This document shows, in pieces, positions 56,451 through 64,000 of a DNA stretch of 64,000 nt. The DNA lies in contig JAKMEK010000038.1 in assembly GCA_022425945.1 (NCBI GenBank), positions 1 to 64,000 on the forward strand, in the 5' to 3' direction. The position numbers and the translations under genes were made by a program. Under the pieces are notes generated by a model. That model did no database searches, had not been told where the DNA came from, and worked only from the letters and a program-made list of their open reading frames with translations. Positions within the stretch are counted from its first letter, which is position 1. Every line of letters starts with the position of its first letter. The DNA is from Flavobacteriaceae bacterium (GTDB lineage: Bacteria; Bacteroidota; Bacteroidia; Flavobacteriales; Flavobacteriaceae).

Positions 56451-58961
56451 TTATTCGCTCAAGTTAACAATTATTCCTTCTTTTGGCGAACGGCTCCCTT
56501 TACACACTTCTGGATGAATTTTTGCTAGGGCTTCAAGTCCCTGAATTTCATTAAAATCGATCCATTGTCTTGTCTTTGCTGCTGCCACTAGCATAAATGC
56601 ATTGACCTTTTGATCGAAGCTTACCGGTCCCCAATCTTTGAAACGCTTTTCAATGTGCGAAGGCGCGAAGAAAAATTTACTTCGCTCATTAATGATCCCA
56701 TCCTTTGGATTGGTCTTGGCCCAATGCGTTAGACCGACTTTAAGGGTGAATTGCATTTTATCTCCCAGAAGTTGATGCAATTCGGCTAGGAGTTCATTAT
56801 TCCCCGACATATCCACGATGACTGTTGGAATGTCGTGGTCAATCTGATTCAACTTTGTGTAGTTGAGTACATCATCCCATAAAGACAGTTTTTTAACCGT
56901 TTCTTCATTGCGTTGAGAGGTTAAACCAATCGACTTGGGTGCCTTAGGATCGGCTTCTAGCGCATACCCTAATCCAATGCTTGTTTTGCTTGAAGCACTC
57001 AATACAATGATTTGCTCTGCTCCATGCCAATTGTTTTCCTGTAAACTATCCCAAAGACAAAAGGATGTTAGGTAAAGAGGGAACAAGAGCGCACGCTCTT
57101 TGTCAAATGCTTTGTTGTAACCAGTTTCGTTGAGCACTCTACGGTAGAGGTTGTATCCCATGGGTAAAGTTGCCCGATGGGCAGAACCCTCAAAAAAGCG
57201 TTCATCCTGCACTTTAATGGGTTTCATTTTAAGGTGGGAAGCAGGAGGGAAGTAACCGTAAATGCGATCCCCAAGCGGGATTTCATCGGATTTGGTAGCG
57301 ACAACACTTGCAAATCCCCATACAGGGATCACCCCCATACCTTCGCATTTGTCTCCAACTGCAGGAAAGAATTCCCAATAGCGAATAATATCTCCAGTGG
57401 CAGCATAGGTGATGTTGTTTGCAGTATAAGCAAACTGCTCAATTTTCACTAAAACTTCACCTTCCTCCAAAACAAGATTTGCAGGGGGGATTTCTGCCAA
57501 TTGATGTTTGAAGAATAATTTTTTATCAACTTGAAATTGTGGGTGTTTCATAGGGGGATTTTCTTTTGTATCGAGTTCTTGAATGAGCTGTTGTAGTTTC
57601 ATCATGGCCGGAAGCGCATTGTTTTTTAGCCGAGAAAGAATCTCATTTTTTACGGCATCAGTACGGTCAGCTCCTCTAACCAATTGACTAAATCCATCCA
57701 AACGATTTTCTGTCATCCATTGCCGCAGGGGTTTGTCACTTGACCAATTTAATTGGTTCATCATTGTAGCAGCCAATCCGCGCAACCAATCGGTATCCCG
57801 ATCGGGGAGAGGCACAACACCACATAGCGCATTTTTCTCTTTATCTGTATTGTAATTCACTTCTACGTGGGCGATAAAAGCAGCACTAAAGGCAGGTTGA
57901 TATGAGCGTACAGTTTGGGGAATGATGACCTTTTCTTGAAAGATAGGGATGTTGTCAATTTCTTTTGAAATGGGGGTGGCAGAGCAATCGACAAAGTGGG
58001 TGTTTTGGGGTAATTCATGCTTGCCGTCATGGAGGCTAAGTGTTGTTTTACTGATGTGCTGAACTCTCCCTTTACGGATGATATTCTTGATTTTCCGCAA
58101 TTCTTTTAACTCTTCTAAACTTACGGTGGCCCCATGGAATTGACTAGGTTTTACGGCCTTGTCTAGGCGCATTAGCACTCCTTTTTCTTCTAGGCGATCG
58201 AAGAGATCTTCAAGGGAATTGGCTTTTGCCAAAGCTTCAAACTGATTGGCCTGATTCCCAATACTGGAGGAGAAGAAAGGCTCGGTATTTTGAGCGGTAG
58301 CCCTATCGATAACCCAACTATCTCGTGAAATAGCCCAGCTTATGTTATGCGCAGGAATATTGTTTTCTAGCAAGTATAGAATGGCATCCATCCCAGTTTT
58401 CCCTCCACCAATAACGCAGTAATGATCTGGTCCTTCCAAGAACTGTGGTAGTTCGTTGATGGGCTGAAAAGAAACATTTTCTTCTCGACTAAAGTTGGGG
58501 GTGTGGGTAGAAGGCACCTTAGTGGTTAGATGCGTTGCGTTGACTAATTTTTTTTGAACTGCTACCTGAAATTCTTCTCCTGTCGTTAGCGATCGAAAGC
58601 GATGGTCTCCTAAGTATTCACAATTAGGGAAATATTGAACTCGACCAGAGGCCAAGAATTGTTCATGCATTACTGCAGAATAGTAGTCCATTATCTCCGT
58701 CAAAGAAGATAGGTTACCGTACCCTTTGTTGAGTCCTTTATCGTCGATCTTACCATTACTCAATTCTTTTGAACTTACCCCATAAAAAGCCGCAGGTTGG
58801 TGCAGGCGAACAAAGGGGTATGCATGGTTCCAATGCCCCCCTGGCTTTGGGTATTTATCAATTATAATCAGGGTGGCATTGCTTTCTTCTACGAGGATGT
58901 CAGCAAAGGCCATTCCGATGGCTCCACTCCCGACAATCAGATAGTCTGTGGTTAGTTTCAT
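56451..58961 (-). CDS. Fusion of FAD-dependent monooxygenase-like protein and DUF2855 domain
   Basis: The 836-residue protein appears to contain two enzymes. Residues 1 to about 460 look like a flavin monooxygenase: dinucleotide site DYLIVGSGAIGMAFADIL, GGHWNHAYPFVRLH and a second site HYCVIGGGKTGMDAILYL. From about 475 (FQVDKKLFFKHQLAEIPP) to the end it resembles DUF2855, a distant medium-chain reductase-like family (EGMGVIPVWGFASVVAT, DRIYGYFPPASHLKM, IIVLSASSKTSIGLGYAL). It is flanked by an MFS transporter and small accessory enzymes. The substrate is unknown; a combined oxidation-reduction role is inference. Confidence 0.75.
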   Translation of the reverse strand: MKLTTDYLIVGSGAIGMAFADILVEESNATLIIIDKYPKPGGHWNHAYPFVRLHQPAAFYGVSSKELSNGKIDDKGLNKGYGNLSSLTEIMDYYSAVMHEQFLASGRVQYFPNCEYLGDHRFRSLTTGEEFQVAVQKKLVNATHLTTKVPSTHTPNFSREENVSFQPINELPQFLEGPDHYCVIGGGKTGMDAILYLLENNIPAHNISWAISRDSWVIDRATAQNTEPFFSSSIGNQANQFEALAKANSLEDLFDRLEEKGVLMRLDKAVKPSQFHGATVSLEELKELRKIKNIIRKGRVQHISKTTLSLHDGKHELPQNTHFVDCSATPISKEIDNIPIFQEKVIIPQTVRSYQPAFSAAFIAHVEVNYNTDKEKNALCGVVPLPDRDTDWLRGLAATMMNQLNWSSDKPLRQWMTENRLDGFSQLVRGADRTDAVKNEILSRLKNNALPAMMKLQQLIQELDTKENPPMKHPQFQVDKKLFFKHQLAEIPPANLVLEEGEVLVKIEQFAYTANNITYAATGDIIRYWEFFPAVGDKCEGMGVIPVWGFASVVATKSDEIPLGDRIYGYFPPASHLKMKPIKVQDERFFEGSAHRATLPMGYNLYRRVLNETGYNKAFDKERALLFPLYLTSFCLWDSLQENNWHGAEQIIVLSASSKTSIGLGYALEADPKAPKSIGLTSQRNEETVKKLSLWDDVLNYTKLNQIDHDIPTVIVDMSGNNELLAELHQLLGDKMQFTLKVGLTHWAKTNPKDGIINERSKFFFAPSHIEKRFKDWGPVSFDQKVNAFMLVAAAKTRQWIDFNEIQGLEALAKIHPEVCKGSRSPKEGIIVNLSE

Positions 58962-58993
58962 ACCTTCAAGATAGAGAAATTTGTCCCTAGAAC

Positions 58994-60175
58994 TTATCCC
59001 TTCACAGTGATTTTTTTGAACTGTACAGCAGCCAACAACCCAATGATTGAAAAGCCCCCCAATAGCATAAAGACATGTTGGTGTCCCTGGATCCCTGGAT
59101 TGGAATCAAGTAGGTAGCCCATGAGGGGTCCCATGAAAATATCTGGGGTGTATCCAATGAGTGAAATTACTCCCACCGCCGTTCCTGTAATCGCATAAGG
59201 AATATGTCCTTCTTGTATGGCAGCAAAATACAAAGAGCGCAAGCCGTAAGTTCCAATTCCTGTAATGATGACTGAAAAAATAAAAAATCCACTCAATGGG
59301 GCAGCGACCCATCCGGATGAAAACAAGAGGGTGCCCAAAAATAAAACAAAGAAACCTCGAATAAGCCATGTTGCACTATTGCTGCGATCGGCAAAGTAGC
59401 CAACACTTATGCAAACAATAGGGCGAATGTACATTTGATATGAACCTACTTTGGCGGCATCTACCTCATTAAATTCCATCACATCAACCGCATAGAGGGA
59501 TAGGATGTCGGTGACCTTGTAGCCTACATAAGCACAAAGTACCATCAGAATCAATAGTAAAACGGCTGGATACTGAACAACCGTTTTGATGTTTTGCCAT
59601 GCATTTGCTTGACTTCTGCGCTCTTCATTGGATGTATTATCATCCTCTTGAGTTAAACAAAAGAAAACGACAACACCCACGAATGCAACCAAGGCAGAAG
59701 TGACATAAATCACTGTCTGGAAAGCCATTTGGCGTTCTTCGAACGAGGCATCGCTTACTTCTTTGGGCAATAACAGAGCGAAGATGAATACCCCTGTAGC
59801 ACCTATTGAAGCGGCAACAATTCCTCTTCCTCCTTCTAAAAACCCGAAGGCTTTTCCTTGTTGTTTTTCACCACCCCAATTCCGGGTGGCTTTAATCATG
59901 GCTGCCCAAAATAGAAAAATCGTCGAAAATCCCCAATAACCAAAGAGAACTTGCAAAACAGTATAACTGGGAAAATTGGCCAATACCAAGCCACCGGCTG
60001 CCGTCAAAATAAGTGCTGATGCCATTAATTTCCGAGGTGAAAATTGATCAGCGAGCGCACCACCGTATAAATACGATAGGAAAGCAATGATTCCATAGGT
60101 GGTAAAAAGTGATCCCAACTGAAAATTGGTCAATTCAAAAACAGCCAAAAAGGTAGGCCGAAAAATACGCGCCAA
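58994..60175 (-). CDS. MFS transporter, start codon unclear
   Basis: The 393 residues from TTG 60175 show eleven or so membrane helices with the MFS loop YLYGGALADQFSPRKLM. The frame continues upstream without a stop to 60277 and encodes an obvious first helix (FRIILLIFAGESVFLLPFV), but has no ATG, GTG or TTG there. An in-frame ATG at 60292 is cut off by TAA after four codons. Either a rare start codon is used or the gene carries a nonsense mutation. It heads the operon with the FAD-DUF2855 gene. Confidence 0.75.
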   Translation of the reverse strand: MARIFRPTFLAVFELTNFQLGSLFTTYGIIAFLSYLYGGALADQFSPRKLMASALILTAAGGLVLANFPSYTVLQVLFGYWGFSTIFLFWAAMIKATRNWGGEKQQGKAFGFLEGGRGIVAASIGATGVFIFALLLPKEVSDASFEERQMAFQTVIYVTSALVAFVGVVVFFCLTQEDDNTSNEERRSQANAWQNIKTVVQYPAVLLLILMVLCAYVGYKVTDILSLYAVDVMEFNEVDAAKVGSYQMYIRPIVCISVGYFADRSNSATWLIRGFFVLFLGTLLFSSGWVAAPLSGFFIFSVIITGIGTYGLRSLYFAAIQEGHIPYAITGTAVGVISLIGYTPDIFMGPLMGYLLDSNPGIQGHQHVFMLLGGFSIIGLLAAVQFKKITVKG

Positions 60176-60330
60176 AACAAATGGAAGTAAAAAGACCGAT
60201 TCACCAGCGAAGATGAGGAGAATGATTCTGAAAATGGAGGCCCTTTTGTTGGATGAAGTTGAGATATTGATGCAGCTTTAAAGATGAAACATTGCAGTGA
60301 ATTTAAGGTAAATTATCTGAAAGGAAGAAG

Positions 60331-60813
60331 CTAGCTACCTTGGCAATTAGGATTGTCGATGCGCATTGCGATTAAATCGGAGCGAAAGCCTACTTTTTCG
60401 TAGGCTCTAATGGCACTTTTGTTTTCTGCAAAGACTTCAAGTTGCACCTCGGTTAAATTACGTTCAGCAGCCCATTGCATCAGTTGATTAATGATCAATT
60501 GATTGATTCCATTCCCGCGAAAAGCTGGAAGGGTATACATAAAGCCTAAGTAGGCAAAATGAGTTGTTTTTTTGTAGTGGGCGGATTGCTTTACAAGCGC
60601 ATAACCAGAGGCAATTATCGTATCATCTACGGTAGCAACCAAAACACAAATCTCAGGATCTTGAATGTATGCTTCAATATTGTAGTAGCTAATTTCTCCT
60701 TCTTTGATGGTTGGGGTTAAAGGGCGCTCATAGGCAATTAAGGCTTGTTCAAAGGCTAGCAAGGTAGGGAGGTCATCTATATGGGCTTCGCGTATGCGAG
60801 GATTCTTATTCAT
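60331..60813 (-). CDS. GNAT family N-acetyltransferase
   Basis: The 160-residue protein has [19 protein letters not shown], the acetyl-CoA segment [20 protein letters not shown] and [19 protein letters not shown]. The substrate is unknown. It overlaps the end of the GMC oxidoreductase gene by 4 bases. Confidence 0.87.
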   Translation of the reverse strand: MNKNPRIREAHIDDLPTLLAFEQALIAYERPLTPTIKEGEISYYNIEAYIQDPEICVLVATVDDTIIASGYALVKQSAHYKKTTHFAYLGFMYTLPAFRGNGINQLIINQLMQWAAERNLTEVQLEVFAENKSAIRAYEKVGFRSDLIAMRIDNPNCQGS

Positions 60814-62435
60814 CTATTGTTGTTTTTTAAGATCATTTCAGCGGCTTTTTCGGCGATCATGTATACAGGAGCATTGGTGTTTCCAGAAACAATTTTAGGC
60901 ATGATAGAAGCATCAACCACCCGAAGGTTTTCAACGCCATGCACCTTCAGTTGTGGATCCACCACTGCCGCATCGTCTATTCCCATTTTACAGCTACCCA
61001 CTGGGTGATAAACGGTCTCTAAGGTCTTTTTAATGTGTTCAATGAGTTCGTTGTCATCTGTTCTGTTGTGCGGTAATCCGTGTGCTTTGGTGTGCTTTTT
61101 AAGTCCTGCTTGCTCCATGATGTCAAAGACCAATTTGCCACCTTTGACCAATTGGTCTAAATCTTCTTGCTCTTCCAAGAAATTGGGCTGAATTACTGGG
61201 GCTTCCTTTGGATTTGCGGAGGCAATGCCTACCGTTCCTCTACTTTTGGGATGCAATAAGGTGGGGAGTATGGTAAATCCGTCTGTTCGGGGATATTTAT
61301 CTATATCATAGGCATCATAGCCGTATTGATTTCCTACCCACATAGGAGAGAAGTGGAGTTGGAAGTTGACTTTTCCCCCTTTTTGATCTAGGTCAAAAAA
61401 GGCCATTCCTTCCAGTGGGCCACTACAGAAAACTCCTTTTCGGTGGATAAAATAGTTCCAGGCAGCTTTGAGTTGTTGTAAAGGAGAAATATAGTGGTTA
61501 ATGCCTTCTTGTGTTTTGGCTTGCCCACATATGGGGTAAAACAAATGGTCTTGTAGGTTTTTCCCTACTCCTTTTAACTCATGTAAACATTCAATACCAT
61601 GTTTATTTAGTGCTGCAGCTTCTCCAATTCCCGATAACATTAGGAGTTGTGGAGAATGAAAAGCACCCGCAGAGAGAATTACTTCCTTGTGTGCGTAAAC
61701 GGTTAGGGTTTCATCGCCAAGCATGTAGTGAACCCCTACAGCCTTTTTGTTGTTTAAGATGATTTTTTCTACCTGAGCATGAGGAATCGCAGTCAGGTTG
61801 GAGCGATTTAAAACGGGCTTCAAGAAGGCCACAGCACCACTCGCTCGTTTCCCTTTTTTTATGGTGCTCTGAACAAGGCTCGCCCCTGTTTGTTTTGCTC
61901 CGTTATAATCGGTGTTTGTGGGTATACCAACTGCCGCACAGGCATTGAGGAATCCGTCTACGAATGGAGATTTGAATTGAGTGGGAAGTGTTACCCCAAG
62001 TTCACCCCTTGAACCGTGGTACCCCTCATCCATTTGCTCGATTTGTGCGTTGTTCTCAGCACGTATAAAGTAGGGGAGTATGTCTTTGTAGCCCCAACCA
62101 ATATTGCCCATTGCTTCCCAGCCGTCATAATCGGCAGCATTTCCGCGCACATAGGCCATGGCGTTTGTAGAACTGCTTCCGCCGAGGGTTTTTCCACGGG
62201 GGAGGTATATTTTTCTCCCTAAAACATGGGGTTGTTCTTCCGTCCAAAAGCCCCAGTCTTCTTTGCTCTTATGAACTTTTGTATAAGCGCCCGGGATGTG
62301 AATGTTCTTGTTTTTGTCTGGTCCACCAGCTTCTAGGACCAAGACTCTGTTTTTTGGATCTTTAGACAGTCGGTTGGCAAGTACACAACCCGCCGAACCA
62401 GCCCCAACAATGATGTAATCGTAAAATTGTCCCAT
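60810..62435 (-). CDS. GMC family FAD oxidoreductase, choline dehydrogenase-like
   Basis: The 541-residue flavoprotein has the FAD site [21 protein letters not shown] signature 1 ([19 protein letters not shown]), signature 2 ([15 protein letters not shown]) and catalytic histidine in [10 protein letters not shown], with asparagine in [16 protein letters not shown]. It oxidises an alcohol; choline or other alcohols are possible. No betaine aldehyde dehydrogenase is adjacent, so a choline role is not supported by context. Confidence 0.9.
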   Translation of the reverse strand: MGQFYDYIIVGAGSAGCVLANRLSKDPKNRVLVLEAGGPDKNKNIHIPGAYTKVHKSKEDWGFWTEEQPHVLGRKIYLPRGKTLGGSSSTNAMAYVRGNAADYDGWEAMGNIGWGYKDILPYFIRAENNAQIEQMDEGYHGSRGELGVTLPTQFKSPFVDGFLNACAAVGIPTNTDYNGAKQTGASLVQSTIKKGKRASGAVAFLKPVLNRSNLTAIPHAQVEKIILNNKKAVGVHYMLGDETLTVYAHKEVILSAGAFHSPQLLMLSGIGEAAALNKHGIECLHELKGVGKNLQDHLFYPICGQAKTQEGINHYISPLQQLKAAWNYFIHRKGVFCSGPLEGMAFFDLDQKGGKVNFQLHFSPMWVGNQYGYDAYDIDKYPRTDGFTILPTLLHPKSRGTVGIASANPKEAPVIQPNFLEEQEDLDQLVKGGKLVFDIMEQAGLKKHTKAHGLPHNRTDDNELIEHIKKTLETVYHPVGSCKMGIDDAAVVDPQLKVHGVENLRVVDASIMPKIVSGNTNAPVYMIAEKAAEMILKNNNR

Positions 62436-62587
62436 AACCGTGTATTTTTTTTAAATGAAATGGGGGCAGAAATCGATACCATTGAGGGTATGCTTCTTTT
62501 CTAAAAATAAGCTTTTATTTATTAGTAGTTCAATTTCCCACAAGATACTTTGTGTATGTCTACTTCTTGACACCACCTTCCTCGGTC

Positions 62588-63505
62588 TTATTTTGACTTG
62601 GGGAAACCCGGAAAAAAGATGTTGACCTTTTCTGTATAAGCCTTGTAATCAGGTCTTTTTTGTAAGGAGTAATATTCTGCAGGTTTAGCGCCTGTAAGGT
62701 GGACCAAACTCATGTACATTAGATAGGATACAAAGAGAAGTCCCAGCCCGAGTAATCCCCAAACAAGAACATGCTCACTCTCTTGAAGACTCAGCCAAGA
62801 GGGAAGAGCCATTAAAATAAGAGCATTCCACACCATCCACTCGGCAAAGTAATTGGGATGTCTAGAGTAACCCCAGAGTCCAACTGTGCAGACTTTATTG
62901 CGTTGCTGTTCCTTTTTCATTTTTCGAAGGAAAGCCAACTTTTGTTGATCAGCAATGGATTCAAATACAAATGCAGCAATCCAGAGTAATAGTCCCCCAA
63001 GTTCAACCAATGAAAAGGAGGAACTAGGGTTGGTTCCCATGATAAAAGCGGGGAAGGAGAGAAATGTGGCATTTGCCAGCCCCTGCACCATAGCATCTAC
63101 TTGCATGGCCAATTGGGTGTTGGTTTTGCCATGGCGTTCCCAACGTAATCGTTGATAGCGGTAGCGGGGTAATTCTTGTTGAAGGTATCCTTTTCGCCAC
63201 AATTGAATGGCGCCAAAACCCATACGCCCACCCATGAAGATATACATTAGTCCAACACCCCAAATTCGCCAGCTAAAGCCTGGGCTTAATGCGATGGTGG
63301 TTATTCCTATACAGACCAAACCCCAAGGCCACCCTATGTCTACAAACGATAGTTTTTCTGTTTTCCAAATAGGATAGAAGACGACCGCTCCAAAGAGGAG
63401 TAATTGAATGCAACCATTGATCCATCCAATGTTAAACAAGTTGGAGGAGCAGGCGAGGAGGAGACAGCCGAATAGGAAAGGAAAGAGTGGTTTGCTGTAG
63501 TTCAT
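62588..63505 (-). CDS. DUF1295 membrane protein, steroid 5-alpha reductase-like
   Basis: The 305-residue protein has about seven hydrophobic segments. The C-terminal region VGLWGYSRHPNYFAEWMVWN and KPAEYYSLQKRPDYKAYTEKV is typical of the DUF1295/3-oxo-5-alpha-steroid reductase and isoprenylcysteine methyltransferase fold. The reaction is unknown. It is tightly linked to the 52-residue protein (8-base gap) and the VF530 gene. Confidence 0.85.
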   Translation of the reverse strand: MNYSKPLFPFLFGCLLLACSSNLFNIGWINGCIQLLLFGAVVFYPIWKTEKLSFVDIGWPWGLVCIGITTIALSPGFSWRIWGVGLMYIFMGGRMGFGAIQLWRKGYLQQELPRYRYQRLRWERHGKTNTQLAMQVDAMVQGLANATFLSFPAFIMGTNPSSSFSLVELGGLLLWIAAFVFESIADQQKLAFLRKMKKEQQRNKVCTVGLWGYSRHPNYFAEWMVWNALILMALPSWLSLQESEHVLVWGLLGLGLLFVSYLMYMSLVHLTGAKPAEYYSLQKRPDYKAYTEKVNIFFPGFPKSK

Positions 63506-63513
63506 GGGTCGAA

Positions 63514-63672
63514 TTATTTTTGTTTTTTATTGCTCATTGTAGCGCCAAATCCAGCACCAAGGGCCACACCTACCGCTACCCAAACGCCCATATTGTCTGT
63601 TGAAGACCCAATGGCAGTTCCTATGGCCACACCAAAAGCGATGCCTAAAGCAATGTTGTTTTCTTTTTTCAT
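63514..63672 (-). CDS. 52-residue glycine-rich membrane protein
   Basis: This short frame reads MKKENNIALGIAFGVAIGT at the start and ends MSNKKQK. It is two glycine-zipper-like hydrophobic helices (about 7-22 and 29-44) with a polar turn STDNMG. It starts one base after the VF530 stop and ends 8 bases before the DUF1295 start, so it fits an operon. The function is unknown; glycine-zipper proteins often insert or oligomerise in membranes. Confidence 0.7.
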   Translation of the reverse strand: MKKENNIALGIAFGVAIGTAIGSSTDNMGVWVAVGVALGAGFGATMSNKKQK

Positions 63673-63673
63673 G

Positions 63674-63913
63674 TTACTTTTTGTTGTTGATTAGTCGAAG
63701 ATAGAGCCGTTCCACCTTGTCTCTTGCCCAAGGTGTTCTTCTCAAAAAGCGAAGACTTGACTTTATGGAGGGGTCATTCTTAAAACAATTGATATTGATC
63801 TTTTCTGCTAAACCATCCCATCCATAGTGTTGGTGTAATGCGTCCAAAATGTCCGCCAATTTAATCCCATGCATGGGATTGTTGATTTGTTTTGGAGGAT
63901 GTTCTTTGGCCAT
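63674..63913 (-). CDS. VF530 family DNA-binding protein
   Basis: The 79-residue protein reads [20 protein letters not shown] and [22 protein letters not shown], the pattern of the VF530/DUF2132 family, a small fold reported to bind DNA. The role is unclear. It is the first complete gene of the VF530-52aa-DUF1295 unit. Confidence 0.85.
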   Translation of the reverse strand: MAKEHPPKQINNPMHGIKLADILDALHQHYGWDGLAEKININCFKNDPSIKSSLRFLRRTPWARDKVERLYLRLINNKK

Positions 63914-63950
63914 TTTTTTGTTTTAGATGATTTAGTTAACTAAGGTTAGT

Positions 63951-64000
63951 TTATTTTTTTGCGTTTTTTCCCCAGCGTTCTTTTCTCCATATTGCTTGTT
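63951..64000 (-). CDS. Partial gene, C-terminal end only
   Basis: An open frame on the minus strand enters at the window edge and ends at TAA 63951, reading QAIWRKERWGKNAKK. The composition looks coding and the gap to VF530 is 37 bases, but the fragment is too short to name. Confidence 0.35.
   Translation of the reverse strand, partial: QAIWRKERWGKNAKK

Overview
The window is chromosomal DNA of a member of the Bacteroidota, class Flavobacteriia, probably a free-living, possibly marine, zeaxanthin-pigmented species. The evidence is: AT-rich intergenic DNA with the Bacteroidota promoter pattern (TTTG about 20 bp before TAnnTTTG) and almost no Shine-Dalgarno sequences; a split transketolase; flavobacterial gene orders (ligA-DUF6913-dapA-bamD-rpoZ-coaBC-DUF4835-recN-fabI and thrS-infC-rpmI-rplT); a type IX secretion-like C-terminal domain; and an RprXY-like two-component pair. 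I see no phage, insertion sequence, CRISPR array or rRNA. No stretch longer than 300 bases lacks a gene.

Layout. 1-2.3 kb: a porin, an FMN-binding protein with an ApbE-type flavinylation motif, and a four-helix membrane protein. Two nearly identical 23-bp dyads control or flank the first two genes. 2.4-6.6 kb: guaB, a tiny type IX-tail protein and two tandem SurA-like chaperones. 6.6-9.2 kb: crtZ and crtB next to a CarH-like B12/light-sensing MerR regulator, then tRNA-Leu and tRNA-Lys. 9.2-16 kb: shikimate kinase, a phosphoribosyltransferase, a YHS + ATP-grasp pair, DinB-like, S4-domain and FKBP proteins, a beta-barrel protein and the split transketolase. 16-22 kb: tgt, an LptF/G permease, an EamA transporter, accA and dnaB. 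22-31 kb, mostly minus strand: rplT, rpmI, infC (apparently starting at AUA), thrS, murQ, icd, rplS, trmD, degP. 30.7-54.5 kb: dense housekeeping operons (dapF, mltG, dnaA, ribD, prmC, ligA, dapA, bamD, rpoZ, coaBC, recN, fabI, coaE, rprXY-like, xerD, aroQ). 54.5-64 kb: a minus-strand accessory block with an alpha/beta hydrolase, DUF3291, VOC, a two-domain FAD/DUF2855 fusion, an MFS transporter, GNAT, a GMC oxidoreductase, a DUF1295 membrane protein, a 52-residue glycine-rich protein and a VF530 protein.

How the genes work together. Most of the window is core metabolism and envelope biogenesis packed with very short gaps, ATGA/TAATG overlaps and convergent tail overlaps. The parts most worth follow-up are the flavinylated redox/porin module with its shared operator, the light-regulator/carotenoid locus with a hairpin in its intergenic gap, the AUA start of infC, the FAD-DUF2855 fusion operon whose MFS gene lacks a normal start codon, and a set of genes whose -7 element sits only 4-6 bases before the start codon. 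All family names come from reading the translations by eye; no database search was run.
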